Positions 51,401 to 59,876 of a stretch of 64,000 bases of DNA are shown piece by piece. How positions within the stretch are numbered: the first letter of the stretch is position 1; the number at the start of each line of letters is the position of its first letter. The DNA comes from Enterococcaceae bacterium. GTDB taxonomy: Bacteria > Bacillota > Bacilli > Lactobacillales > Enterococcaceae. Made by a program: the position numbers and the translations under genes. Location of the stretch: assembly GCA_022649665.1 (NCBI GenBank), contig JALCOL010000001.1, positions 124,001 to 188,000 on the forward strand, written 5' to 3'. The notes beneath the pieces were generated by a model that searched no databases, had not been told where the DNA came from, and saw only the letters and a list, made by a program, of their open reading frames with translations.

Positions 51401-52393
51401 TTGGCGATCGAAAAAATGCGAAAATGGTTTTGGATCGGACAGGATACGGATCTTGCGGCGATGACCGGCTGCTCAGTGATCGTTGCACCCAGCGGAGCTG
51501 TCGGCGGGGTCGACGTCCGCGGCGGCTCTCCCAATACGCGCGATACTGATGCGCTGAAGCCGGAGAATAATCGCAAATTTGTGCATGCAGTCATGCTTTC
51601 GGGCGGCAGCGCATTCGGCTTGGCGGCCGGGGACGGGGCAGCAGACTTTTTGGAAACGAAAAAAATCGGCCGCGACATGGGGATCGCGTATATTCCTAAT
51701 GTAAGCGGCGCAAGTTTATTTGATTTGTTTTGCGGATCGGCGGCGGTTCGTCCGAACGCTGCCAGCGGATACCGGGCGGCGCAAAATGCTTTTTCAAATC
51801 AAAAATTTCTTTCGGGCAATTTTGGGGCAGGGACGGGGGCAACGGTCGGCAATATCAATGGCGAAGAGCGGGCGATGAAAGGCGGGATCGGCCAGGCAGT
51901 CGCAAGTGCCGGTGAGCTCATGGTCGGTGCGGTCGTTGCTGTCAATGCGATCGGCGACGTCTTTGATGAAAAGAGCGGACACTTGATTGCTGGTGCGCGG
52001 GATGAAAAAAATCAGCGGTTGATCAATTCAGAAGAATTTTTCCTAAAACATTATCAAAAACTCCCGGGAAGGTTTGCCGGCAATACGGTGATCGGCTGCG
52101 TCATGACGAATGCCCGGTTGAATAAAGCGCAGGCAAACAAGCTGGCCGCGATCGCCCACAACGGGATCGCCCGCAGCATCCGCCCGGCGCACACAACATT
52201 CGACGGCGACACTTTGTTTGCACTGGCGGCCGGTGAAGTGGCGGCAACTTTTGAAGCGGTCGCGATCTTAAGCGTTGAGGCAGTTCGGCGGGCGATCCTT
52301 GATGGGGTAAAAAGTGCAGAAAGTTATCAAAAATTTATTTCTTTTCACGAGTTTCAACAGAAAAATAAAGGAAATTTATCAGATATCTTTTGA
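51401..52393 (+). CDS. P1 (S58/DmpA) family peptidase
   Basis: About 330 residues. Family motifs: TGCSVIVAPSGAVGGVDVRG, LSGGSAFGLAAGDG, GNFGAGTGATVG and the autocleavage region AGNTVIGCVMTNARL, where the residue after cleavage (Thr) becomes the nucleophile in this Ntn-like family. DmpA relatives cut N-terminal residues from beta-peptides or amides. The start is TTG 51401 five bases after AAAGGGTGA, or ATG 51416; the GTG at 51392 is part of the ribosome site. Divergent from the esterase, no terminator before the next promoter. Confidence 0.85.
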   Translation: MAIEKMRKWFWIGQDTDLAAMTGCSVIVAPSGAVGGVDVRGGSPNTRDTDALKPENNRKFVHAVMLSGGSAFGLAAGDGAADFLETKKIGRDMGIAYIPNVSGASLFDLFCGSAAVRPNAASGYRAAQNAFSNQKFLSGNFGAGTGATVGNINGEERAMKGGIGQAVASAGELMVGAVVAVNAIGDVFDEKSGHLIAGARDEKNQRLINSEEFFLKHYQKLPGRFAGNTVIGCVMTNARLNKAQANKLAAIAHNGIARSIRPAHTTFDGDTLFALAAGEVAATFEAVAILSVEAVRRAILDGVKSAESYQKFISFHEFQQKNKGNLSDIF

Positions 52394-52405
52394 ATTATCG
52401 TGCAA

Positions 52406-52434
52406 TTGTAGGTATACTTTATATTAGGTATATA
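52406..52434 (+). promoter_or_regulatory. Promoter of the peptidoglycan hydrolase gene
   Basis: TTGTAG (52406-52411), 17 bp, TATATA (52429-52434). Confidence 0.45.
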
Positions 52435-52519
52435 TAACATTTCTCTATCGAAGATGTTTTTTTGCAATTATTGAATGATGACTATTGGAGATCCAGGGTA
52501 CATAGCCAAGGAGGATATA

Positions 52520-54436
52520 TTGGAAATGAAGCCAAAAAATTATTATACAGCTGCGGCAGTCTCTCTTCTGTTAGCTCCGTACTGCTTATTTCCATCCGCT
52601 GCATTTGCCGAAGACAGCACGACCGTCACGACAGAAACTGCAGCAGCACAAACAACGAGCAGTCCCAGCAGCATGCAGCCAAGCAGTACCGTTCCGGCGA
52701 CTTCCGCGACTTCGACCACTACGAGTACTGTCCCGGCGGAGCCGACCGAGTATAAAGTGCTTTCTTACGAACTGACAAATGGGAATCAGCTGCTGTTTTC
52801 AAAAGGCGGCTCAGCGGTATTCAATCCGCAAGTGTCTTACCAGGCAGGCGATGTGATCCACTATCAGGTGAAGCCGGCAGCCAGCTTTACACTTTCCACT
52901 TTGAAATTTATCAGCGAAAAAACGGGTCAAGCGCTGACTTTGACGCCGACTGACAATAGCGGCACTGCGGGGAGCTTCATCGCTCCGGAAGATAATGTCA
53001 AAGTCGAAGCGGTCTTTACGCAAAAAGATACACCGGACCCGAATCCGGGTCCAAATCCAGGGCCAGATCCGCAGCCTGAGTCTTCGACAAGCTCCAGTTC
53101 GAGCAGTACAACCTCTTCTTCCGCAGAGACGCCTGCGACAACGCCTTCCAGTTCCAGTGCAGCAACACCGTCGACTCCTGATCCGCAACAGCCAGCGGAC
53201 CAAACCACCAGTCCGGTCATCAAAACACCGGTCAATGCGACAGTCAGCAATATTGACAACGCAGTCCAGCAAGCGCTTGTCAAAGAAGCGTATCAGCATT
53301 TGGGCAAACCATATGTCTGGGGCGCCAAGGGACCGAATACCTTTGATTGTTCCGGTTTGACGTATTATATTTATCAAAAAGTGACCGGTATTTATATCGG
53401 CGGCTGGACCGGCGAGCAGCAAAATGCCGGGACCAAGATCCCTGTCAGCCAAGCGCAGCCGGGTGATTTGCTTTTTTGGGGACCGTCGAACGGGATCACG
53501 CATCATGTCGCGATCTATATCGGCAATGGTCAATATATCCAAGCACCTCAGCCAGGTGACGTTGTGAAGATCACGCGTATCAGCGACTTTACGCCGGACT
53601 TTGCAGTGCGGGTCAATGTAGCCGGCTTGCCGAAAGCGACTTTCAGTTTGGCAGAGGATCTTCCGCTGTCGGACGGGACATTTTCTTTCGTCAAAAATCA
53701 ATCGACAGATGAATTTTTAGCGAAAGTGGCTGAACAAGCACGTGCGATCGGGCAAAAAGAAGGGATCTATGCTTCAGTCATGCTGGCGCAAGCCATTTTG
53801 GAAAGCGGCTCCGGCAACTCACAGCTGGCGAGTGAACCCAACTATAATTTGTTCGGGATCAAAGGCAGTTTCAAAGGCGAAAAAGTGGACTTCCATACGC
53901 TCGAACAAGAAACTGACGGGACCGTTTATTCGATCGTCGCAAGCTTCCGGAAATATCCTTCCTATAAGGAAAGTCTCGAAGATTATGCGAAACTGATCAA
54001 GACCGGGATCAACGGCAATACTGATTTTTATAAACCAGTCTGGAAGTCGGAAACGACCAATTATCAAGATGCGACCAAGTATCTGCAAGGAAAATATGCA
54101 ACAGATACGCAGTATGCTTTGAAACTGAACAGCATTATCGAAGCTTACGGTCTGACCGAATATGATCAGGCAAAAGCGGAACCGGCGGCAAAAACGATGA
54201 GTGTTTCAGAACGGAAGCTGCATGCCAACTTAAGCAGTTTGAAAACTGCCCAGCTTTTCACTTTTCCGCTCCATATCAAATACAAATGGATCTTGAAGCC
54301 GACAGTCTATTCGATCTATACGAAAAAAGCCGACTTCGTGAATATGTTCCTGCTGCCAAAGATCTCGCAAAGCATCGATCCAGTTTATCTGGGGTGGACC
54401 CCGTTCCTTTTGGATATCCTACCGAAAACAAAATAA
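52520..54436 (+). CDS. Secreted two-domain peptidoglycan hydrolase (NlpC/P60 plus glucosaminidase)
   Basis: About 638 residues. Order: signal peptide (1-30, ending AAFA); Ser/Thr-rich stretch (31-75); a small beta domain (78-168); a Pro-Gly-Asp then Ser/Thr linker (170-235); NlpC/P60 endopeptidase (250-365) with Cys277 in FDCSG and His329 in THHVAIYIG; a GH73-type glucosaminidase (395-545) with Glu428 in LAQAILESGSGNS; and a C-terminal part (555-638) that may be a decayed cell-wall-binding module. It can thus cut both peptide and glycan. TTG 52520 is 5 bases behind AAGGAGG; ATG 52526 is an alternative. Confidence 0.87.
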   Translation: MEMKPKNYYTAAAVSLLLAPYCLFPSAAFAEDSTTVTTETAAAQTTSSPSSMQPSSTVPATSATSTTTSTVPAEPTEYKVLSYELTNGNQLLFSKGGSAVFNPQVSYQAGDVIHYQVKPAASFTLSTLKFISEKTGQALTLTPTDNSGTAGSFIAPEDNVKVEAVFTQKDTPDPNPGPNPGPDPQPESSTSSSSSSTTSSSAETPATTPSSSSAATPSTPDPQQPADQTTSPVIKTPVNATVSNIDNAVQQALVKEAYQHLGKPYVWGAKGPNTFDCSGLTYYIYQKVTGIYIGGWTGEQQNAGTKIPVSQAQPGDLLFWGPSNGITHHVAIYIGNGQYIQAPQPGDVVKITRISDFTPDFAVRVNVAGLPKATFSLAEDLPLSDGTFSFVKNQSTDEFLAKVAEQARAIGQKEGIYASVMLAQAILESGSGNSQLASEPNYNLFGIKGSFKGEKVDFHTLEQETDGTVYSIVASFRKYPSYKESLEDYAKLIKTGINGNTDFYKPVWKSETTNYQDATKYLQGKYATDTQYALKLNSIIEAYGLTEYDQAKAEPAAKTMSVSERKLHANLSSLKTAQLFTFPLHIKYKWILKPTVYSIYTKKADFVNMFLLPKISQSIDPVYLGWTPFLLDILPKTK

Positions 54437-54466
54437 CTGAAACATAAACGGGACACTGTTTATCCG

Positions 54467-54507
54467 AAAACAAGGACTGTGGCAACTTTTGCCGCGGTCC
54501 TTGTTTT
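54467..54507 (+). terminator. Terminator of the hydrolase gene
   Basis: AAAACAAGGACTGTGGCA / TGCCGCGGTCCTTGTTTT pair fully counting two G-U pairs; T run included. Confidence 0.85.
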
Positions 54508-54512
54508 GCTGT

Positions 54513-54689
54513 TTGACATTCACACCCCTTTGGTGCTATTCTTGAAGGGCTGATTTTTTGGACACGAAGGGTTCATCAGCGGTCAATCGCTCATTTATAT
54601 TTGTCGAATGGATCCTTTTTCGATCTCGGGAAAATTCATTAGAAGATAAAAAGTCTTGCTGCGGAGGGTCGTTTATCCGCAGCTTTTTT
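54513..54689 (+). promoter_or_regulatory. Promoter and attenuator-like leader of the second ABC-F gene
   Basis: TTGACA (54513-54518), 18 bp, TATTCT (54537-54542), then about 150 nt of leader ending in an intrinsic terminator: GCTGCGGA (54658-54665), loop, TCCGCAGC (54676-54683), T6. The terminator lies just before the ribosome site. A 13-codon ORF (ATG 54608) is present but lacks a ribosome site. I see GCTGAT/ATCAGC pairing further up but no clear antiterminator. Confidence 0.6.
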
Positions 54690-54711
54690 CATTGGAAGGA
54701 AAGAAATCAAT

Positions 54712-56241
54712 ATGTTGACATTAAGCCATGTCTCCCAGCAATTCGGAGATAAAATATTATACGAAGATGTAAGCGTGCAGATCAACCGCAGTGAAAAAGT
54801 CGGCTTGATCGGGCGCAACGGTGCCGGGAAAAGTACGCTGATCAAGATCATTACCGGTGAACTCTTGCCGGATGACGGTGCGGTCGCTTTTCCAAAAAAT
54901 TTGAAGATGGGGTATTTGGATCAATACGTCAATGTTGATGAAACACAGAATATCCGCGATTTTTTGCGTTCGGCATTTGCGGAAGATTTTAAAAAAGCGG
55001 ATCAGATCGCCGCATTGTATGAAAAGTATGCAGAAACTCCGGAAGAGCACCTTTTGATCAAAGCGGGCGAGCTGCAGACGCAGCTGGATCAAGGGGATTT
55101 TTATCAAATGGATATTTTGATCGATGATTTGGCAGATGGCTTAGGGATCAAAGTGCTGGGAATGGAGACGCCGCTTGCGAATTTGAGCGGCGGCCAGCGT
55201 TCAAAACTGATCTTGGCCAAAATGCTGCTGGAAAAGCCGGATCTTTTGATCTTAGATGAACCGACCAATCATTTGGATGATAATCATATCCAGTGGCTGA
55301 TCGAATTTTTGCAGGATTTTTCGGGAACTTATTTAGTTGTTTCGCATGATCGTCATTTTTTGAATCAGATCACGACGCATATCATCGATATCGAATTCGG
55401 CAAACTGACCAAATATACCGGAAATCTGGAAAAAGCTTTAAAATTGAAAGAACTGCAAAATGAAAGCTATTTGAAGCAGTACGAAGCGCAGCAGGCGCAC
55501 ATCAAAAAGACTGAGGCCTATATCCGCAAATACAAAGCCGGTTCGCGCTCGACGATGGCGAAAAGCCGCGAGAAGCAGCTGGCAAAGATCGATCGACTGA
55601 CACCGCCGACCGATGCGCCGAAACCGCATTTGGCGTTTTCCTATGCGCCGATCGTGACGACGCTCGCGTTAGAGACGGAAGGCTTGGTGATCGGCTACCA
55701 GCGGCCGCTTTTGGACGCGATCGATCTGACGATCCGCTACGGTGAAAAGATCGCGATCCGCGGATTCAACGGAATCGGAAAGTCGACGCTGCTTAAAACA
55801 CTTTTAGGCGAGATCCCGGCGATCGAAGGAACGTATCATTTTCCGCAGCACACTCAGATCGATTATTTTTCGCAAGATCTCGAATGGGCGCATCCGCTGC
55901 AAAATGGCCTGCAGTATTTGAGCGACTTGTATCCGAAAGCCTCGATCAAAGAATTGCGCCGTCAGCTGTCAAGAGCCGGCTTGCCCGATCAATTAGCACA
56001 AGAAAAGTTGAAATTTTTGAGCGGCGGCGAACAAACGAAAGTCAAACTGGCGGAAATGATGATGAAAAAAAGTAATTTTCTGATTCTTGATGAACCGACG
56101 AACCACATCGATCAAGATACTAAAAATAATTTGCGGGATACGCTCGCCAAATTTCCTGGGACGATCATCGTTGTTTCCCACGAAGCGGAATTTTATGAAA
56201 GCTTTATCGACCGCGTGATCGCGCTGGATCAAGAACGCTGA
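54712..56241 (+). CDS. ABC-F family ATPase
   Basis: 509 residues, two ABC domains without membrane parts. Domain 1: GRNGAGKSTLIKII, LSGGQRSKLILAKML, DEPTNHLDDNH. Linker with IKKTEAYIRKYKAGSRSTMA. Domain 2: [39 protein letters not shown], then VVSHEAEFYESF. The linker and general pattern are closer to housekeeping YkpA/YbiT-type factors than to Lsa, though an attenuator-like leader hints at induction by ribosome stress. GGAAGGA precedes ATG 54712. Confidence 0.87.
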   Translation: MLTLSHVSQQFGDKILYEDVSVQINRSEKVGLIGRNGAGKSTLIKIITGELLPDDGAVAFPKNLKMGYLDQYVNVDETQNIRDFLRSAFAEDFKKADQIAALYEKYAETPEEHLLIKAGELQTQLDQGDFYQMDILIDDLADGLGIKVLGMETPLANLSGGQRSKLILAKMLLEKPDLLILDEPTNHLDDNHIQWLIEFLQDFSGTYLVVSHDRHFLNQITTHIIDIEFGKLTKYTGNLEKALKLKELQNESYLKQYEAQQAHIKKTEAYIRKYKAGSRSTMAKSREKQLAKIDRLTPPTDAPKPHLAFSYAPIVTTLALETEGLVIGYQRPLLDAIDLTIRYGEKIAIRGFNGIGKSTLLKTLLGEIPAIEGTYHFPQHTQIDYFSQDLEWAHPLQNGLQYLSDLYPKASIKELRRQLSRAGLPDQLAQEKLKFLSGGEQTKVKLAEMMMKKSNFLILDEPTNHIDQDTKNNLRDTLAKFPGTIIVVSHEAEFYESFIDRVIALDQER

Positions 56242-56261
56242 CCCAAATAATTTTGTTGCGC

Positions 56262-56302
56262 AAAAAAGCGAAGCCGAGAATCATTCGGCTTCGCTTTTTT
56301 TA
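56262..56302. terminator. Bidirectional terminator between the ABC-F gene and sstT
   Basis: AGCGAAGCCGA / TCGGCTTCGCT stem, short loop, A6 before and T7 after. Confidence 0.88.
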
Positions 56303-56303
56303 T

Positions 56304-57548
56304 TTACATTTGTTTCGCTTCGCGGACGCGCTGATTGACATCGACCGGTTTGCCGGCACGGCGCAGATCAGCGAATTCAGCAGTCGCGGTGAATAACAGA
56401 TCACTCGCGGAGTTGACAGCCGTTTCAACGGAATCTTGGATGACACCGATAATGAAACCGACACCGACGACTTGCATCGCAATATCGTTTGAGATATTGA
56501 ACAGGCTGCAGGCCAGCGGGATCAAAAGCAGGCTTCCGCCGGCGATCCCGGAAACACCGGTCGCGGAGATCGCTGAGAGCAGGCACAAAAGGAATGAAAG
56601 GAAGAACGGCACCTGCATTCCTAATGTCCAAGCAGTCGCGAGCGTCATGATCGAGATCGTCATCGCCGCGCCGCCGCTATTTGCAGTCGCTCCGAGCGGG
56701 ATCGAGATCGAATAAGAAGTTTTATCCAGCTGCAGCTTTTCGGAAAGTTCCATATTGATCGGGATATTGACCGCAGAGCTGCGGGTGAAGAAGGCGGGGA
56801 TGCCGCTTTCTTTCATACAATAGAACGTCAGCGGGAAAGGATTCTGGCGGATCATGACGAAAACCATGAAAGGATATACGATATATGCCACGAACAGCAT
56901 CGTCCCGACGACCAGAATGATCAGTTTCCCGTATTGGGCAAGCCCTTTGATTCCTAATTCAGCAACAGAATGATACACTAAACCTATAATACCGATCGGT
57001 GCGAACTGAATGACGATCTGCACGACTTCAGTGACTGCCCCGGAGAGGTCGGAAATCACTTTTTTCGTCGATTCGCCGAAAGAGCGCAAAGTAAAGCCCA
57101 GCATACTGGACCAGAAAAGAACTGCTAAATAATTGCCTTCTGCTAAAGCTTGGAACGGGTTCATCACCGCGCTTGTCAAAATGCCGGTCAGGATCTCTTT
57201 CAAGCCGGTCGGGGCTTTGTGGCCGGTCACCGCATCCGGCAAGATCATTTTGACCGGGAAGATGTAGCAGGCGATCACGGCTGTCAAAGCGGCAATAAAT
57301 GTTGCCAAAAGGTAGAGCACGACGACTGTTTTCATATGCGTCTGGCTTCCTTTTTTGTGCTTGGACAACGAGGACATGATCAGCATGAATACCAAGAGCG
57401 GTGCGATCGCTTTCAGTGCGCCGACGAATAAATCACCTAAGATACTGAGGAATGTCCAGCTGGGAACCAGCCAGCCGAGGATTGCCCCAATGACGATCCC
57501 AATTGCGATCTTTTTGATTAATGACATTTCTTTAATTTTTTCAATCAT
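56304..57548 (-). CDS. sstT: Serine/threonine:Na+ symporter SstT
   Basis: DAACS-family transporter, 414 residues. N-terminal SLIKKIAIGIVIGAILGW, the re-entrant Ser-rich FFTRSSAVNIPINM, SIPLGATANSGGAAMTI, ATGVSGIAGGSLLLIP and the closing IGVIQDSVETAVNSASDLLF are as expected for SstT. Eight helices plus two re-entrant loops. AGAAGTG precedes ATG 57548. Monocistronic. Confidence 0.93.
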   Translation of the reverse strand: MIEKIKEMSLIKKIAIGIVIGAILGWLVPSWTFLSILGDLFVGALKAIAPLLVFMLIMSSLSKHKKGSQTHMKTVVVLYLLATFIAALTAVIACYIFPVKMILPDAVTGHKAPTGLKEILTGILTSAVMNPFQALAEGNYLAVLFWSSMLGFTLRSFGESTKKVISDLSGAVTEVVQIVIQFAPIGIIGLVYHSVAELGIKGLAQYGKLIILVVGTMLFVAYIVYPFMVFVMIRQNPFPLTFYCMKESGIPAFFTRSSAVNIPINMELSEKLQLDKTSYSISIPLGATANSGGAAMTISIMTLATAWTLGMQVPFFLSFLLCLLSAISATGVSGIAGGSLLLIPLACSLFNISNDIAMQVVGVGFIIGVIQDSVETAVNSASDLLFTATAEFADLRRAGKPVDVNQRVREAKQM

Positions 57549-57707
57549 ATTTTCACTTCTCTTTTTAATAATTTTCTTTAAGTATAATTGAATTTACACC
57601 ATCTGCCAACACAAATTTTCAGATTTATCAGATAAGTCAAATGAAAAGAAGAATGAAAACGCTTATATCGCAAGCGGCGGAAGTGTTTTTCGGAAAGGGT
57701 ACGAAAA

Positions 57708-58355
57708 TTGAAAAAAGCAACGATGCATCGGGTGTATTTAGCAGCCATGATTTTACTCTATTTCGTTTTTCTCGTGCTGGATCTCTTTTTCCCGCAAGCT
57801 GCGGCTTTATCTGATGTACTGAAATGGCTCAGTATCTGTCTCAATTTTGCCGGCTGTGCGTGGACGATTCGGCCATATTCCCTCAGTGATTGGCGTCTTA
57901 CCTGCACCGGTCTTCTTTTAACTGTCGTTTGTGACTTCTTCCTGCTGTTCACCACCGCGTATTTGTGGGGCGTGCTGCTGTTTATTCTTGTGCAGGGACA
58001 GTATCTAAAACGGACCGGTGTGCATTCAGTCAGTTTTTTTTACACCGCATATATAGTGCTTCTGGCGGTGAGCATGTTCGCCGAGATGACAAAAATTTTT
58101 GATCCGCTCTACGTTGTTTCGGCTTTTTATGCCTTTGCGCTTTTCACGGTCTGGGTCCGTTCGCTTCATGCGCCGCTGCCGCAAAAAAACCGACGCGCAT
58201 TTTTTGGGGGAATGAGTTTGTTTTTGCTGTGTGATGTGAATGTCGCACTCACGAACCTATTCAGCGGGGATCCCTTTTCTTCATGGTTCCAGTTTTTTAT
58301 GTGGTTTTTCTATCTTCCGGCGCAGCTATTGATTGCCAAAAGTACGGAAGAATGA
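57708..58355 (+). CDS. Polytopic membrane protein, YhhN/TMEM86-like
   Basis: 215 residues with seven or eight hydrophobic segments. LLLTVVCDFFLLF and FFGGMSLFLLCDVNVAL place an Asp after a small residue in two helices, as in the YhhN/TMEM86 (lysoplasmalogenase) family; the match is partial. TTG 57708 lies 8 bases behind GAAAGGG and gives an MKKATMHR start; ATG 57723 is an alternative. Followed closely by proC. Enzymatic activity is not proven by what I see. Confidence 0.6.
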   Translation: MKKATMHRVYLAAMILLYFVFLVLDLFFPQAAALSDVLKWLSICLNFAGCAWTIRPYSLSDWRLTCTGLLLTVVCDFFLLFTTAYLWGVLLFILVQGQYLKRTGVHSVSFFYTAYIVLLAVSMFAEMTKIFDPLYVVSAFYAFALFTVWVRSLHAPLPQKNRRAFFGGMSLFLLCDVNVALTNLFSGDPFSSWFQFFMWFFYLPAQLLIAKSTEE

Positions 58356-58403
58356 TTATGATAAAAGAAAAAGAGAATCAGCAACAGGAAACGGGGAAAG
58401 AGA

Positions 58404-59204
58404 ATGAAAAATAGTATCAGTATTTTTGGCGGCGGAAATATGGGGCGGGCGATCGTGGAAGGTCTGCTGCGGGCAAAGATCTATTTGCCGGAAAATATTT
58501 TCGTGTACGATGTGAATCCGGCAACACGGCAAGCACTGCAAGAGGTGCTGCATGTCCAAACGCCGGAAACGCCGGAAGCAGCAGTCAAAGCTGCACAAAC
58601 GCTGTTGTTTGCCGTTAAGCCGAATATTTTGCCGGAGCTGATGCGAAGTCTTGCGCCTAAAATCACGACCAAGCAGATCGTGATCTCGATCGCGGCAGGG
58701 ATCACGCTGGCGCAGCTGGAAGGATTTTTGAGCACCAAGCACAAAATCGTGCGGGTGATGCCGAATACTCCGGCTTTAGTCGGCGAAGGGATGTCAGCGG
58801 TCGCGCCGAATGCTAATCTTTCAGCTGCTGAAAAAGAACAGGTCATGCAGATCTTTACGAGTTTCGGCAAAGCAGAAATGCTCGATGAACATTTGATCGA
58901 CGCGACAGTCGGCGTCAGCGGCTCTTCACCGGCATATGTTTATATGTTCATCGAAGCTTTGGCCGATGGTGCAGTTTTAGAAGGAATGCCGCGCCAAATG
59001 GCATATGAATTCGCCGCGCAAGCTGTCTTGGGGTCCGCAAAAATGGTCCTTGAAACGGGCGAACATCCCGGAACGCTGAAAGACCAAGTGACCTCTCCCG
59101 GCGGCACGACGATCGCGGCAGTTGCTTCCCTTGAAGCCCAAGGTTTTCGCGCGGCTGTGATCGAAGCGGTGCGCGTGGCGGCCGAGAAAAATAAACAGAT
59201 GTAG
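58404..59204 (+). CDS. proC: Pyrroline-5-carboxylate reductase
   Basis: Final step of proline synthesis, NAD(P)H-dependent. 266 residues. Rossmann motif IFGGGNMGRAIVEGLL, FAVKPNILPELM, VRVMPNTPALVGEGMSA, VSGSSPAYVYMFIEALADG and the C-terminal DQVTSPGGTTIAAV are all present. GGGGAAAGAG precedes ATG 58404. A weak hairpin (AACCG / CGGTT, T5, near 59221-59243) follows. Confidence 0.95.
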   Translation: MKNSISIFGGGNMGRAIVEGLLRAKIYLPENIFVYDVNPATRQALQEVLHVQTPETPEAAVKAAQTLLFAVKPNILPELMRSLAPKITTKQIVISIAAGITLAQLEGFLSTKHKIVRVMPNTPALVGEGMSAVAPNANLSAAEKEQVMQIFTSFGKAEMLDEHLIDATVGVSGSSPAYVYMFIEALADGAVLEGMPRQMAYEFAAQAVLGSAKMVLETGEHPGTLKDQVTSPGGTTIAAVASLEAQGFRAAVIEAVRVAAEKNKQM

Positions 59205-59286
59205 CTTGTGTTGCGATTGCAACCGATTATGCGGCGGTTTTTAGTTATAATCAAAAGATCAAATATAGTGAAAAGGAAGCGATCTA

Positions 59287-59511
59287 ATGGAAACGATCCA
59301 CATGAATCAAGCAGTCGCAGCAATCGTATTGGCACACCCGGAATTGGCGGAGGACTTTTTTGCATTGGGATTCAAACATGCGATTCAGCCGGAAGTTTTG
59401 AAAAAAGCGACTTGCGGCACGACGCTTGCCCAAGGGATGCTGAAAAAAGGAATTCCAATGGAGAAACTCCAGGATATTTTGGCACGTCATCAGTTGAAAC
59501 TGGCTGAATAG
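59287..59511 (+). CDS. DUF1858-type small protein (first of a pair)
   Basis: 74 residues, one compact helical DUF1858-like domain: repeated hydrophobic helices, AIVLAHPELAEDFFALGFKHA, then CGTTLAQGMLKKGIPMEKL. In other bacteria this domain occurs alone or fused to hybrid-cluster-type or ScdA-like proteins linked to redox or nitrosative stress, so a metal or redox role is conceivable. A single Cys (about residue 43) is the only candidate ligand. A TATAAT lies at 59246-59251. AGGAAG is upstream. It pairs with the next gene. Confidence 0.68.
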   Translation: METIHMNQAVAAIVLAHPELAEDFFALGFKHAIQPEVLKKATCGTTLAQGMLKKGIPMEKLQDILARHQLKLAE

Positions 59512-59530
59512 CCGGAAAGCGAGGAAGCAA

Positions 59531-59755
59531 ATGAAAAAAATCGCACTGGAACAAACGATTACGGACATCATCCAAGAGTATCCGGAAACCGAGCCGCTTT
59601 TTTTGGAGCTTGGGTTCCACCATGTAAGTGACGAAGGAATGCGGGACACGGTCGGGAAAACATTAACGTTGGCAAAAGGGATGGAATTAAAAGCGATTTC
59701 GCGTGAAAAAATCGATAAATTTTTTGCTGCACATGGTTTCGAGATTATTGAATAA
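59531..59755 (+). CDS. DUF1858-type small protein (second of a pair)
   Basis: Also exactly 74 residues with the same fold plan: DIIQEYPETEPLFLELGFHHV, then VGKTLTLAKGMELKAISREKI. It aligns end to end with its neighbour but is diverged, and it lacks the Cys (Val-Gly in place of Cys-Gly). 19 bp apart with GCGAGGAAG upstream. The pair looks like an old tandem duplication. Confidence 0.68.
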   Translation: MKKIALEQTITDIIQEYPETEPLFLELGFHHVSDEGMRDTVGKTLTLAKGMELKAISREKIDKFFAAHGFEIIE

Positions 59756-59812
59756 TGACTGCCGTGTTTTTTGAAGCGCTGTCTTTCTACTATCTATTTT
59801 TTAAGAATACGG

Positions 59813-59818
59813 TATAAT
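59813..59818 (+). promoter_or_regulatory. -10 box of the mannose PTS operon
   Basis: A perfect TATAAT about 60 bp before manL with no recognisable -35, so an activator may be needed. I see no sigma-54 type GG-N10-GC promoter. An imperfect cre-like TTGAAGCGCTGTC lies at about 59771. Confidence 0.4.
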
Positions 59819-59876
59819 TAAAGGGACAAGAAGTCTTTGTCGCAAATTAAATTTCTTTGGAAAGGAGTTATGCAAA

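Noticed and set aside
52811-53701. 296-codon antisense frame with Arg/Cys-rich repeats in the hydrolase gene
   Set aside because: Arises from the S/T/P linker codons on the other strand; no support.
59760-59876. Sigma-54 promoter for the mannose PTS
   Set aside because: No TGGCAC-N5-TTGC-like element is visible; only a sigma-A type TATAAT.
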